Below, piece by piece: positions 8,048 through 16,308 of a stretch of 24,418 nt of DNA (the stretch's first letter is position 1; every line of letters begins with the position of its first letter). Below the pieces are notes generated by a model, which saw only the letters and a program-made list of their open reading frames with translations, was not told where the DNA came from and searched no databases. The position numbers and the translations under genes are program-made. The DNA lies in the NCBI GenBank assembly GCA_034432155.1, contig DAOUCP010000111.1:1-24418 (forward strand), read 5' to 3'. This DNA is from DAOUCP01 sp034432155 (GTDB lineage: Bacteria; Chloroflexota; Anaerolineae; Epilineales; Epilineaceae).

Positions 8048-8605
8048 CTATACCCCCACGGCCTCGATCCTTCGCATCATCCGCCATACCAAGAGTGTCA
8101 GCCATCGAGAAGGCACCTTTCTTTGTCCCAATTCCCAACCTTTCCACGCAGTCCAAAACGATCCTGGCGCAAACCGTCCCTCTCGATCCCCATTGCTCTT
8201 CACAATATCAAGCATTTCCAGTAACCGGCGATCACTGTTGAGCCATTCGAACCGCGACAAAACATCGAGAACATGCATAATATCATACCAAACAAACGGA
8301 ACCTTCAGTTGTTCGCAAATACGCTTTACTATTACATCAATACCTGGATCTTCCACCAGAAATCCGAGATCGGCCAAGAAAGTTAGTTTGTGGAAAGGTT
8401 GACCAGCGCTCTTGTGACTGACTATCACCATTCTTGGCCAGAGAGCAAGTTCAGCCATCAATGCCTTTACTTGAGGACTCCCAAGCATACCTCGTCGAGA
8501 CGCCTGTGTTTCAGGATCATTCTTAGGCTGCCCAAGCAAATCGCGTCTTGTGCGATATGCAATCCAGGACTCCCCCTCCAATAGCCACTCAATAGGCATT
8601 TGCAT
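8048..8605 (-). CDS. Hypothetical protein, likely shortened member of a larger helical-repeat family
   Basis: A 185-residue soluble protein, no signal peptide. The N-terminus (WLLEGESWIAYRTRRDLLGQ, then HKSAGQPFHKLTFLADLGF near 64-82) and the C-terminus (VPFVWYDIMHVLDVLSRF 102-119; EGRFAPGSFWTAWKGWELGQ 142-161; PSRWLTLLVWRMMRRI) both resemble hypothetical bacterial proteins of about 300 residues that I take to be alpha-toroid (squalene-cyclase-like) folds. Here the two ends are joined near residues 94-99, where the central part of the family would be, so an internal in-frame deletion is likely. No catalytic motif is recognised. Start ATG 8605 has AAGGA 8 bases upstream. Lower GC than the neighbourhood. 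Confidence 0.7.
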   Translation of the reverse strand: MQMPIEWLLEGESWIAYRTRRDLLGQPKNDPETQASRRGMLGSPQVKALMAELALWPRMVIVSHKSAGQPFHKLTFLADLGFLVEDPGIDVIVKRICEQLKVPFVWYDIMHVLDVLSRFEWLNSDRRLLEMLDIVKSNGDREGRFAPGSFWTAWKGWELGQRKVPSRWLTLLVWRMMRRIEAVGV

Positions 8606-8937
8606 CCGCTGTATCCTTAGCGGCAGCGTCCTGTCCCGGTGCTCACTCTGGCAGGCCAGTGCAGCACGCAGCGCCGAGGGGGGCCTTCCGTCGCCGCAAC
8701 GACTGTTGATGCCGCATCGGCCGCCAGCTCGCCCCGCGCAGCCACGATCTTACGGTAACTACCGGCGACGAGTCCAGCGATGCTCTTGGCAGACCACAGC
8801 GCGCCTCTGACCACCAGCCAGAACCCGGCGCGACCACGCCTCCCCTATCCCGGACCTCCACGAACCGCCCACACAGCGCGTCCTCGCCAGGCCAGCATCC
8901 TCCTATGCCCTGGCGGAGCCGCGCTTCGCGCCCAGCG
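8606..8937. other. Intergenic gap, no gene seen
   Basis: About 330 bp between the dehydrogenase and the hypothetical gene, GC-rich compared with both. Short overlapping frames on both strands read as low-complexity Pro/Arg/Ser sequence. No tRNA, tandem array or clear terminator was recognised. The two flanking genes therefore probably do not share one tight operon. Confidence 0.45.
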
Positions 8938-9780
8938 CTACCTCGGACGGTACAACGCGAGTAGCTCCGCACTGTGATCCCACAGCGCTTCGGCAAGCTG
9001 CGCGTCCCTCACCTGTCGGTTTATCCTCCAGGCCGGAGGAACTCTTTTCTTCTCGTAGTACTCACCGGATATCCAATCCCTGCCTGGAACTCCTTCAATA
9101 AACCAGGCCAGGATGGCACCTGCATCCTCTGGTGGTTCGAAAAACCATCGAAGCAGTGGGCTACGATAGATCCGAAACACCCAGTCGAACTCGTAAGCAA
9201 AATTACTTACGATACTACCAGGATGAAATGCTACAGAGTTGATTCCCTTGATGTGAAAGCGGCGATGTAACTCTTTCGTAAATAGAATGTTAGCAAGTTT
9301 AGAGTCAGCATAAGCTCTCAAAGAATCCTTCTTTCCATCGTTTGCAAAACTTCCAATGTCGATTCGAGCCAAAGTCGATGATACGATGCTGGACGTCTGG
9401 ATGATCCTAGCACCAGATTCGATCAAGCGTTCTAGAAGAAGATTCGTGAGTAGGAATCCTGCAAGGTGGTTAACTTGGAAATGCTTTCCGAAACCATCAA
9501 CCGTTGTCGACTTTCTGAACAATCCACCTGCATTGTTGGCTAGCACATCTATACGTGGATAGCTGGCGAGAAGCTCGTTCGCGAATCGCACGACCTGGGC
9601 GAGCTCTGCATAGTCCGCAACATGGTAGGGCGCGTTTAGTTCCTTGGCAATGGCAGTGGTCTTCTCGGGCGAGCGACCGTGCACCACTACCTGATAGCCT
9701 TTCCTCACCAGTAGACGAGCTGCCGCAGCGCCGATGCCATCGCTAGCGCCGGTAATCACGATCACCTTGTCCATATCCAC
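8938..9780 (-). CDS. Short-chain dehydrogenase/reductase (retinol-dehydrogenase-like)
   Basis: A 280-residue classical SDR. Visible: TGASDGIG (10-17) for NAD(P) binding, VVVHGRS (31-37; R36 after the second strand suggests NADP), NNAG (82-85), N104 in FQVNHLAGF, the catalytic serine in QTSSIVS (130-131), YADSK (Y157, K161) and HPGSIVSN (186-193). The wording YADSKLANILFTKEL is typical of the retinol dehydrogenase/WWOX-like branch. Substrate unknown. The frame begins at GTG 9780; ATG 9774, with AGGTGG just before it, is an equally good start. The gene is much richer in A+T than the comEC or metzincin genes, suggesting transfer. Confidence 0.93.
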   Translation of the reverse strand: MDMDKVIVITGASDGIGAAAARLLVRKGYQVVVHGRSPEKTTAIAKELNAPYHVADYAELAQVVRFANELLASYPRIDVLANNAGGLFRKSTTVDGFGKHFQVNHLAGFLLTNLLLERLIESGARIIQTSSIVSSTLARIDIGSFANDGKKDSLRAYADSKLANILFTKELHRRFHIKGINSVAFHPGSIVSNFAYEFDWVFRIYRSPLLRWFFEPPEDAGAILAWFIEGVPGRDWISGEYYEKKRVPPAWRINRQVRDAQLAEALWDHSAELLALYRPR

Positions 9781-11263
9781 CTATCCGAAAACGAACGGAA
9801 TACTTGTGGTAGTGGCCAGGGGCGCACAGGGCGGTAGGTCCCCCCGGCTGCAACCGCGCAGCCGCAGGCAGACGGCCGGCAAGCGAGCGCCGAGAAGAAA
9901 GCCGCTTTGGATAAGGATTCGCCTCCGGATGGCAACGGGCGTCGCCCATCGCCGACACAGACGCGTCCCCGCACCATCGGCGTCCCACGCCGGTAAGGTG
10001 CATACTCCGGCGCACGAGCGTCCTTGCCGAGGAGCGCGTGACGGCGCCGGGCGCGCATTTAAGGTTAGCACGGATGGAACGTGCATTCGTGCAGCAACGT
10101 CTACGCGGCGCTCTCCCGGTCCAGCTGGAACCGGACATTCGGGAGTCGTGATGTACAAACTCGTGACACCCGCCGACGAACGTCCATGGCCACACCGAGG
10201 CGGAGGCACTTCGCGCCAGACGAGAAGGCTGGCATCGTCCGCGAGTAGGTGACTAGGGACGACCCGTGGGGCGGTGGGTGAGTCATTCGGCGCGCGGACC
10301 GTCGATCTGCACTCCGGCGGTTTTGGAGAGCATCGAGAGGAGGCACGCCGTATCCCGATACGGCTTCCATCATAGGGCCCCACTGCGGATTGGGTTCTCC
10401 CCGCCTGATGACTACGAGGGCGTGGGAGTCCCAGGCGGATCGGGAAAGGGCTCATGCTCTCGCTCCCAACGTGGACAACCGGAGGGAGCCCACGTTCCCG
10501 GAATCCCGCGGCTGAGCGACCGGGTCCGCAGCTACGCAGGATTTGGCAGCTTCGGGGCGTGACGCCGCGGACCTGGACGAGTTGCTGCTGCGCGGCCAGC
10601 ATCTGGCAACGCAGGTAGTGACCTGAGCGTCGCAACAGACGACCTGGCCAACGGCCAAGGCAGTGCGCTCCGCCCTTCCCCCGCTCGTCCGATGGCCTCG
10701 AGAGCCGTAACCCTTCCTTGTGGCCATCGGCCTGCCGGTGCCCTTCGCCTTGACCCGTCCGCTGGGTCTCGTCCATAATCGCCAGCGCTGACCCAGTTTC
10801 CAAGGCCGGTTGCGAGTCGATCAGTATGGGTTCGTCCGCGAGCGAGGCCGGCGCCTGGATCGGCTAGGGCGGTGGTGCTGCATCGACGGCGGGCAGCGGA
10901 GGCGGTCCTCCCGCATCGACGGTGGGCAGCGGAGGCGATGCTCTGGCATGGATGGCCCGGGCCCAACCGGTCTGATCGCCTGTGGCGCCAGCTTCCGACC
11001 TGATCAACCCATTCGTACGCCGTGGGAATGGCCACCGGGGGGATTGGCCCGTTCTGGCGACCAGACGTCTGCGCAGCGCATGACCGCCGCGATCGTAGCC
11101 GCGTCGCGAACTTCTCCGAGCCCATGTGGGGCGCTGCTATGCCGACTGTCTCGGGGGACCGCCGGCAAGGATGCCCGGCAAGTAGGGCGTGCAAGGGACT
11201 CTACCAGGAGCAACGATCCGTCTCCGGAAGCTCGTAGCTCCCCACAACGAGGCTAGCCGAGCG
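9781..11263. other. Gene-poor 1.5-kb stretch, possibly decayed
   Basis: No frame on either strand gives protein-like sequence with recognisable motifs, a hydrophobic pattern or a good ribosome site. The longest frame (10803-9781, minus) is rich in Arg, Ser, Pro and Cys, typical of non-coding high-GC DNA. The stretch separates the minus-strand AT-rich island from the plus-strand gene set and contains a 33-bp tandem array near 10850-10950. No tRNA T-loop signature or insertion-sequence ends were seen. It may be a degraded gene region or the edge of an insertion. Confidence 0.5.
10847..10955. repeat. 33-bp tandem array
   Basis: Units beginning GCATCGACGG at 10880 and 10913, with a diverged GCATGGATGG at 10946, give a regular 33-bp spacing. 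The two central units share GGGCAGCGGAGGCG. A weaker copy may precede them from about 10847. It lies inside the gene-poor stretch upstream of the nucleotidyltransferase gene. Confidence 0.75.
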
Positions 11264-12463
11264 ATGCTGCCACCACGGGAGCCCACCACGCCGGCCAGTC
11301 TTACCGGCGCCGACTCGGCGACGGCGCAGCTGTGTGCCATCCTGCGTCACGATCTCCCCGGCGACTGGACAGCGGCAGACTGGCCAGCCGTGATGGCGAC
11401 CGCGACCCGTCACGGGCTGGCGCCCATGCTCTACCTCGGCCTGGCGCAGTCGGCGCTGCAACCGCCAGCCGAGTTGGTCCACACCCTGCGCGTCCGCGTC
11501 GCAGAGACCGCCGCGCGAAACATGTGCCTCTACGCGGCATTGGGGCGGATCCTGCCATCCTTGACAGACGGGGGGATCGATGCCGTGGTGCTGAAGGGCG
11601 CGGACCTAGCCGCGCGCGTGTATCCGACGATCGCGGCGCGGCCGACGTCGGACCTGGACCTGCTGATCCGAAAGGAACACCTGGACCGCGCGGTGACAGC
11701 GCTGGGTCCCGTCGGCTATACCCGCTGGGCAGATGTGCCACTGACCGGAGACAGCTACGCTCGCTGGCGGAAGGCCCGCAATCTCGTAGCCGAGCGCACC
11801 GACCTGCCGCCACTCGACTTGCACTGGCACCTCCTGGACCGAAACTGGGCCCTGCGGGAGCGGATCAACCTTGACTGGTTCTGGGAGCAGACGGAGGAAG
11901 CCGAGGTCGAGGGCGTGCGCCTGCGGCGGCTCAGAGCGGAAGCGCTGCTCCTCCACCTGTGTTTGCACGTCGACTATCATGGCGTCGGCACCCGGTTGCT
12001 GTGGGTGTACGACATCGACCGCCTGTTGCGGACGCAGGCCCAGTGGCGATGGGACGTATTCGCCGCCGAGGTCAAGCGGCTGGGGTGTGAGCGCGCAGTC
12101 GGGACGGTGCTTAGGGCGGCTGACGCGCATTTCGGGACGCCGCTGCCGGAAGAAGCACTCGGCTGGGTGAACGCCACGCGGCCGCCGGCCGAGCGGTTGC
12201 TGGTGGCGATGCTCGGGCACGGGGTGGTCCCGGCGAACATGGTCGATGTCGTGAACAGCTTCACCATCCCCGACCGTCGGCAGCGCTTGGTGTTCTTGCG
12301 GGACCAAGTGTTGCCTTCGGTGGCCTATATGCGAAAGCGCTCCGGCGTGCGGCATGACGCGTTGCTGCCGCTCGCCTACTGCCAACGCTGGCTGCGCGGG
12401 GTGGTTGGCTTGGCGCGGCTGGCTAGGGCATGGGTGGGACTGAAGTTGCGAAAGGACCTCTAG
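11264..12463 (+). CDS. Nucleotidyltransferase family protein (PF14907-type)
   Basis: A 399-residue cytoplasmic protein of the 'uncharacterised nucleotidyltransferase' family, a branch of the polymerase-beta nucleotidyltransferase fold. A helical N-terminus (20-100) is followed by VVLKGADLAARVYP (108-121), RPTSDLDLLI (126-135) with the metal-binding pair D130 and D132, and the third acid in LDLHWHLLDRNW (184-195, D185). A helical C-terminal half includes HLCLHVDYHG and LLWVYDIDRLL. Such proteins transfer a nucleotide to unknown acceptors and are often found near HprK-like kinases and peptide-maturation genes, as here. ATG 11264 is chosen because similarity starts soon after; GTG 11189 is in frame but lacks support. 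No strong ribosome site is visible. A second, more degenerate copy is fused to the peptidase domain at 17556. Confidence 0.88.
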   Translation: MLPPREPTTPASLTGADSATAQLCAILRHDLPGDWTAADWPAVMATATRHGLAPMLYLGLAQSALQPPAELVHTLRVRVAETAARNMCLYAALGRILPSLTDGGIDAVVLKGADLAARVYPTIAARPTSDLDLLIRKEHLDRAVTALGPVGYTRWADVPLTGDSYARWRKARNLVAERTDLPPLDLHWHLLDRNWALRERINLDWFWEQTEEAEVEGVRLRRLRAEALLLHLCLHVDYHGVGTRLLWVYDIDRLLRTQAQWRWDVFAAEVKRLGCERAVGTVLRAADAHFGTPLPEEALGWVNATRPPAERLLVAMLGHGVVPANMVDVVNSFTIPDRRQRLVFLRDQVLPSVAYMRKRSGVRHDALLPLAYCQRWLRGVVGLARLARAWVGLKLRKDL

Positions 12464-13230
12464 CCGGCGCTCAGACTCCCGGCGGGGTGGGCACGAACGT
12501 GCTCGCGGGAACCGGACAACAGCCGGCACCGCGCCGCGGTCAGCGGCCGCCACCGGCGGTCCATGTCAGCCCGATGCGGGACGCAGGGTCGCCGGCCCGC
12601 TTGTCTCGTGCGAAGGTTGGGTGTATCCCCATGGCGCTGCGCATGCTGTGGACGCTTCCTGGCGAACGCCGACCGTCTGGATGGAGCTCTCGAGGTTGAC
12701 TGCGACTGCGGATCGACACGCCGCCGCGCGAGTGCGCTCGAGGAGAACGGCCGCGAGGTTGCCGCCGCGTCACGCGGCGTACTTCTTCATCGACTTCCGC
12801 ACGTAACGGTTCCATCCGGCGTTTGGAATCCTCGGCGCGTAGGCCCGGCCGCACCTCGAGCCCAGCGACGAGGGCTACGATGCCTCAGGCGGCAGCCTCA
12901 GTGGCAGAGGGAGCGGCGCAGCAACACTGCTCGTGCGAATCGGCGCTCTGCCGTTCGAGGCCCGCGATCCTGCGCGACGCGTCTCGACACTTCCTCAAGG
13001 CCGCGGTCGGCGGCTGGGGTTCTGCCCGCGAACGTGCTCCACGGCGGCCTCCCTCCGGGGCAGCCCCGCGGAACCGCTTGCGCCCCTCTCGGGCCGGGCG
13101 TACACTGCCAGAGACGATCGTCGCTGCAGCATGGCTGGCGACGCCGCGTCCGATGGCCGACGCGCGCGGCGAGCGTCGACGGTGTCCTGGTTCCCGCCCC
13201 TCACCGTGCGCCCCAGCAAGGAGGTTCCCG
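12464..13230. other. Intergenic gap with the promoter of the repeat-protein gene
   Basis: About 770 bp. Open frames on both strands are Arg/Pro/Ser-rich and carry no recognisable motif, so I call no gene. In particular I looked for a short PqqD-like or precursor-peptide gene, because of the neighbouring kinase and nucleotidyltransferase genes, and saw none. The right end holds a promoter-like pair at 13078-13106 and an AAGGAGG ribosome site before 13231. Confidence 0.5.
13078..13106 (+). promoter_or_regulatory. Putative promoter of the repeat-protein operon
   Basis: TTGCGC at 13078-13083, a 17-bp spacer, then TACACT at 13101-13106. The -35 hexamer and spacing are the same as for the glycosyltransferase promoter (TTGCGC-N17-TACAAT). 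The leader to ATG 13231 would be about 115-120 nt. Sequence-only prediction. Confidence 0.45.
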
Positions 13231-15180
13231 ATGCGCGTGTCCCGTGTCGCCTCGCCCGTTGCCCTTGTGCTGTTGCTCCTCTATGTGGCGGCACTTGGCC
13301 CGGCCGCTCTGGCAAGTCCGGCCGGCCAGTCCGGCAGATCGGAGCGGGCGGTCCAAGCTCATACCGCTGGCGCCCGCAGTGGCTTGGCGTCCCTATCCGC
13401 ACGTCAGGCTCCAGGGACGCGGCCGGACCTGGCAGGGATGAGCCGTGCCCAAGCCCCCGTGGCTCGCCGCGGCCAAACCTTGTTGGTCCAAGCACAGGCC
13501 GGACCGGCGCAGGTACCATCGCGTCTGTACTACCAGGGCCGGCTCTGGAACGAACAAACGCGTGAGTGGGTCTCGGGCTACCGAACACTCGTCTTCCGCC
13601 TGTACGAGACACCCACGGGCGGTGCGGCGTTGTGGACGGGGACGGAAACGAATGTCATGGTCCGCAACGGCCTCCTCCAGGTCGACCTGGACATCCCGCA
13701 GGGCCACTTCACCGGTCGTGACCTATGGCTGGAGGTACAGGTGGACGGCGACGCCGAGCCGATGCTGCCACGCACCCAGCTCTTGCCCGCGCCTTACGCC
13801 CTGAGTCTGGTGCCGGGCGCGACCATTGACGGCCACAGCCGAACCGCCACACTGCGCGTGTTCAACGACGGCGCGGGCGCGGGGCCCGGCGACGCTGGGA
13901 GCCATGGTATCCAGGCCACCTCCGGCTTCACTGGGACAGCCGGGGTGTACGGCTTCAGCGCCTTTGGCTACGGCGTGCGTGGTGTGAGCAGCCAGAACGT
14001 GGGCGTCTTCGGCTTTGCCGGGCGCACCCGCACACCCCCGCTGGCCACCGGTCACTACGGCGTTTACGGCCTCAGCGAGAGTGCTGCCGGCATCTACGGC
14101 CGCACCACGGCCACCCAGTCTCCGGCCATCGTGGGTGAGGGCGTCTCCATGGGCCTCCACGGCGTGGGCATGACCGGCGTGTACGGAGAGGGTGACGTTG
14201 GCGTGAAGGGCGAAGGCACGGTGGGCGTGTCTGGGGCGGGGACGGTGGGTGTGAGCGCCACCGGGACCGGCGCTGCCGTGAGCGCCGAAGGCGACCAGGT
14301 CGGCGTGAGCGCCGAAGGCGGCGATGTTGGCCTCCAGGCGACCGGCGGCATGGTGGGTGTCTCTGGTACGAGCCGCAGCACTGACTCGACCGGCATCGGC
14401 GTGCAAGGCCAGGCAACGGGCAAAGCCTCTGCCGTCAAGGGCAACTCCGACGCTGGCTTCGCTGGCAGCTTCTGGAGCAAGAACAGCATCGCCGTGTACG
14501 GTATCAGCAACCCGTCGGCGGTGGGCCTGGCGGTGAGCGGCCGTCATGGCGTCTACGGCCAAGGGGGCAATGCCAGCGACGCCTATGGCGGCTACTTCGT
14601 GGGCACGAACGGCGTCCTGGGCCGCGAAGCGCCGGACTCGGCCAGCGGATTGGCCGGTCGGTTCGAGGGCGACGTGACCATTACGGATGCCCTGGTCGTC
14701 GAGGGGCCGGCCACTTTTCGCGGCAGCAAGTCGGGATACGTCGTGGACATCTGCCAGAGCGACGATCTAGCACCGCTGCGACGCGGGGATGTCGTCGTCG
14801 TGACGGGCGTTGCAACGCCGCTGTTGGGCGACATCCCCACGCCACGCGTCCGCCGGTCGGCTGCCGCCGGCGAGGCTGGGGTGATCGGCATCGTCGACCG
14901 GCACTACGTGCCGGGGAAGGAGGGCAGTCCTCCCGGCTACAGCCTGCAGGCCGTGGCGACGGGCGAGTACCTGAGCGTGGTCACCCTCGGTGCGTTCGCC
15001 AGTGTCTGTGCCGACGCGTCGTACGGCGCCATTGCGGCCGGCGATTTGCTGGTGACTGCACCTACGCCGGGCTGCGTGATGCGGTCCGCAGCTCCGGCGC
15101 CCGGCACGCTCGTTGGCAAGGCCCTCGGATCCCTGGCGGTCGGCCGTGGTGCACTGCCCATTCTCGTGACGCTGCAGTAG
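13231..15180 (+). CDS. Secreted protein with Gly/Val-rich (beta-helix-like) repeat region
   Basis: A 649-residue protein. It has a signal peptide (MRVSRVASPVALVLLLLYVAA... about 1-28, AXA-like site ALA-S) and a disordered region to about 95. A beta-sandwich-like module follows (99-191: YYQGRLWN, LVFRLYETPTGGAALW, DLWLEVQVDGD, LPAPYAL), which I know as a recurrent leader of bacterial surface proteins. Residues 225-465 are a long repeat rich in GVYG/GVxG units, about 8 residues per turn at 312-380 (for example VGVKGEGTVGVSGAGT), likely a beta-helix or beta-roll. The C-terminal block (500-649; RRGDVVVVTG, GDLLVTAPTPG, GTLVGKALGSL, ending PILVTLQ) matches the closing domain of such proteins. Likely an extracellular or surface fibre. 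ATG 13231 has AAGGAGG 6 bases upstream. Forms an operon with the next gene, 11 bp away. Confidence 0.85.
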   Translation: MRVSRVASPVALVLLLLYVAALGPAALASPAGQSGRSERAVQAHTAGARSGLASLSARQAPGTRPDLAGMSRAQAPVARRGQTLLVQAQAGPAQVPSRLYYQGRLWNEQTREWVSGYRTLVFRLYETPTGGAALWTGTETNVMVRNGLLQVDLDIPQGHFTGRDLWLEVQVDGDAEPMLPRTQLLPAPYALSLVPGATIDGHSRTATLRVFNDGAGAGPGDAGSHGIQATSGFTGTAGVYGFSAFGYGVRGVSSQNVGVFGFAGRTRTPPLATGHYGVYGLSESAAGIYGRTTATQSPAIVGEGVSMGLHGVGMTGVYGEGDVGVKGEGTVGVSGAGTVGVSATGTGAAVSAEGDQVGVSAEGGDVGLQATGGMVGVSGTSRSTDSTGIGVQGQATGKASAVKGNSDAGFAGSFWSKNSIAVYGISNPSAVGLAVSGRHGVYGQGGNASDAYGGYFVGTNGVLGREAPDSASGLAGRFEGDVTITDALVVEGPATFRGSKSGYVVDICQSDDLAPLRRGDVVVVTGVATPLLGDIPTPRVRRSAAAGEAGVIGIVDRHYVPGKEGSPPGYSLQAVATGEYLSVVTLGAFASVCADASYGAIAAGDLLVTAPTPGCVMRSAAPAPGTLVGKALGSLAVGRGALPILVTLQ

Positions 15181-15191
15181 GAGGCGACGAA

Positions 15192-15734
15192 ATGGCGCAC
15201 CGCCATCGAGGCGCTCTCCTCGTCGCCGCGCTCGGAGCCGGCGGAGTCTTGCTCGTGACGGCCGCCCTGGCTCTGGCGCCCCACGTCGTGGACTGGTATG
15301 CCGTCGTTGCTGGGGGCGGACCGGCAAGTTCGGTCGGCTACACGCTGTCTGGCTCCGTTGGTCAGACGGCCGTCGAGGTCGTGCAGAGCGACCGCCACCA
15401 GCTGGCCCTCGGCTTCTGGCCAGGAACGCTCGCCACGGCGCGACTGCCGACCCCCGGCCCGCCCTCACGAACGCCCACGGCTACGGGCACGGCGCCGACC
15501 GCAACGGCCAGCGCAATCGCCAGCGCGACGGAAACGCGCACGCCGCGGCTCACCGTGACACCAACGCGCACGCGACCGTTCGGCCGCACGCCCACGCCGA
15601 CAGCCACGTCCACGGCGGGCACCGCAACGCCCGAAGCCACGGCTCGTACGGCAACGGCGACATCGGAGGCGACGGCCGAGGCGCAGACACGGCTGTACTT
15701 GCCGCATGTGGTGCGCGACCACGCGGTGTGGTAG
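15192..15734 (+). CDS. Small secreted Thr/Pro-rich protein with YLPxV C-terminus
   Basis: A 180-residue protein. A signal peptide or membrane anchor (about 7-28) is followed by VDWYAVVAGGGPASSVGYTL (33-52), SGSVGQTAVE and LALGFWPG. This short module (W..vagGGg...GYtLsgsvGQ...l.lGFW) is common, in my recollection, in Chloroflexota exoproteins. Residues about 85-165 are a Thr/Ala/Pro-rich, probably extended and perhaps glycosylated stalk. The end is RLYLPHVVRDHAVW, with a YLPxV motif seen again in the metzincin protein. Start ATG 15192 has AGGAGG upstream, spanning the stop of the preceding gene, so the two are co-translated. The last codons and the stop form the first unit of a 40-bp tandem array. 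Confidence 0.82.
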   Translation: MAHRHRGALLVAALGAGGVLLVTAALALAPHVVDWYAVVAGGGPASSVGYTLSGSVGQTAVEVVQSDRHQLALGFWPGTLATARLPTPGPPSRTPTATGTAPTATASAIASATETRTPRLTVTPTRTRPFGRTPTPTATSTAGTATPEATARTATATSEATAEAQTRLYLPHVVRDHAVW

Positions 15735-15880
15735 CCCGGACGCAGTCAGCGAGCACGGCCATGCGTTGTGGCTGGCCCCGCGCCGCCAGCGAGCACGACC
15801 ACGCGTTGTGGCAGGCCCACGCGGTCAGCGAGCGCGACCGCGCGCGGTGGTAGGTCCCGCGCGGCCAGCAAACGCGCCGC
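15713..15880. repeat. 40-bp tandem array starting inside the 3' end of the preceding gene
   Basis: Units begin near 15713 (36 bp), 15749, 15789, 15828 and 15868 (partial). The first unit encodes the last residues VRDHAVW and the TAG stop of the small secreted protein gene; the unit at 15828 keeps a TAG at the same place. Most units carry CCAC-gcgnt-GTGG or a close variant, able to form a small hairpin. The rest of the gap to 16091 shows nothing I can name. Confidence 0.82.
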
Positions 15881-16091
15881 GGCAGCGCGCGCGACACTCC
15901 GGCGAGCTCTAAGCTGCGGCAACCGCGACGCAGCGGGCGCGGCGTGGTCAATCCGGCGTCTTTCACGCCAGGACAGCCGTTGGCGGGCGAACTGTGCCAT
16001 CGGTGGCGCGCTGGGCCTCCCACCCGGCGACCCAAGCGTGTAGACTATCCTTGGAGCACAGGACGCCCACCGGGCGCAGCACGGCCGTCGG

Positions 16092-16255
16092 CCGCGGACG
16101 ACATGGCGTAGTCCACGGTGCCCAGCCAACTCTCGCCAGACAGCCGCGGCGCGGAGTGGCGGGGCCCTCGACGTCCGACGGGGCGGCCCACGGGGCCAGC
16201 CGCGCCTCGCCAAACAACCGCGGCCGGGGGTGACGGGGGTGGGCCACGTCCCACC
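16092..16255. repeat. Imperfect long direct repeats upstream of the HprK-like gene
   Basis: Segments beginning CCGCGG at 16092, 16144 and 16218 share G-rich text followed by a CCCACGG/CCACG-like end. The clearest pair is 16115-16170 against 16190-16246 (75-bp offset: ACGGTGCCCAGCC...CTCGCCAGACAGCCGCGG and its diverged partner). It ends close to the start region of the kinase gene. Less regular than the other arrays. Confidence 0.55.
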
Positions 16256-16308
16256 AAATGTGGGATGTGCCGTCCGCCCGGCGCCCAGTGGGCATATGGC
16301 TACCGCAC

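Noticed and set aside
9781..10803. 340-residue minus-strand frame in the gene-poor stretch
   Set aside because: No recognisable domain, Arg/Ser/Pro/Cys-rich composition, no ribosome site; long frames arise by chance in GC-rich DNA.
12950..12972. GTTCGAGGC as a tRNA T-loop
   Set aside because: Flanking bases do not pair as a T-stem and no acceptor or anticodon arm can be drawn.
12563..13441. Plus-strand frame upstream of and overlapping the repeat-protein gene
   Set aside because: Low-complexity Arg/Ser/Pro translation, and it overlaps the well-defined start at 13231 in another frame.
16041..16046. TAGACT as the -10 of the HprK-like gene
   Set aside because: No matching -35 (the 17-bp position reads TCCCAC) and it is more than 250 bp from the start.
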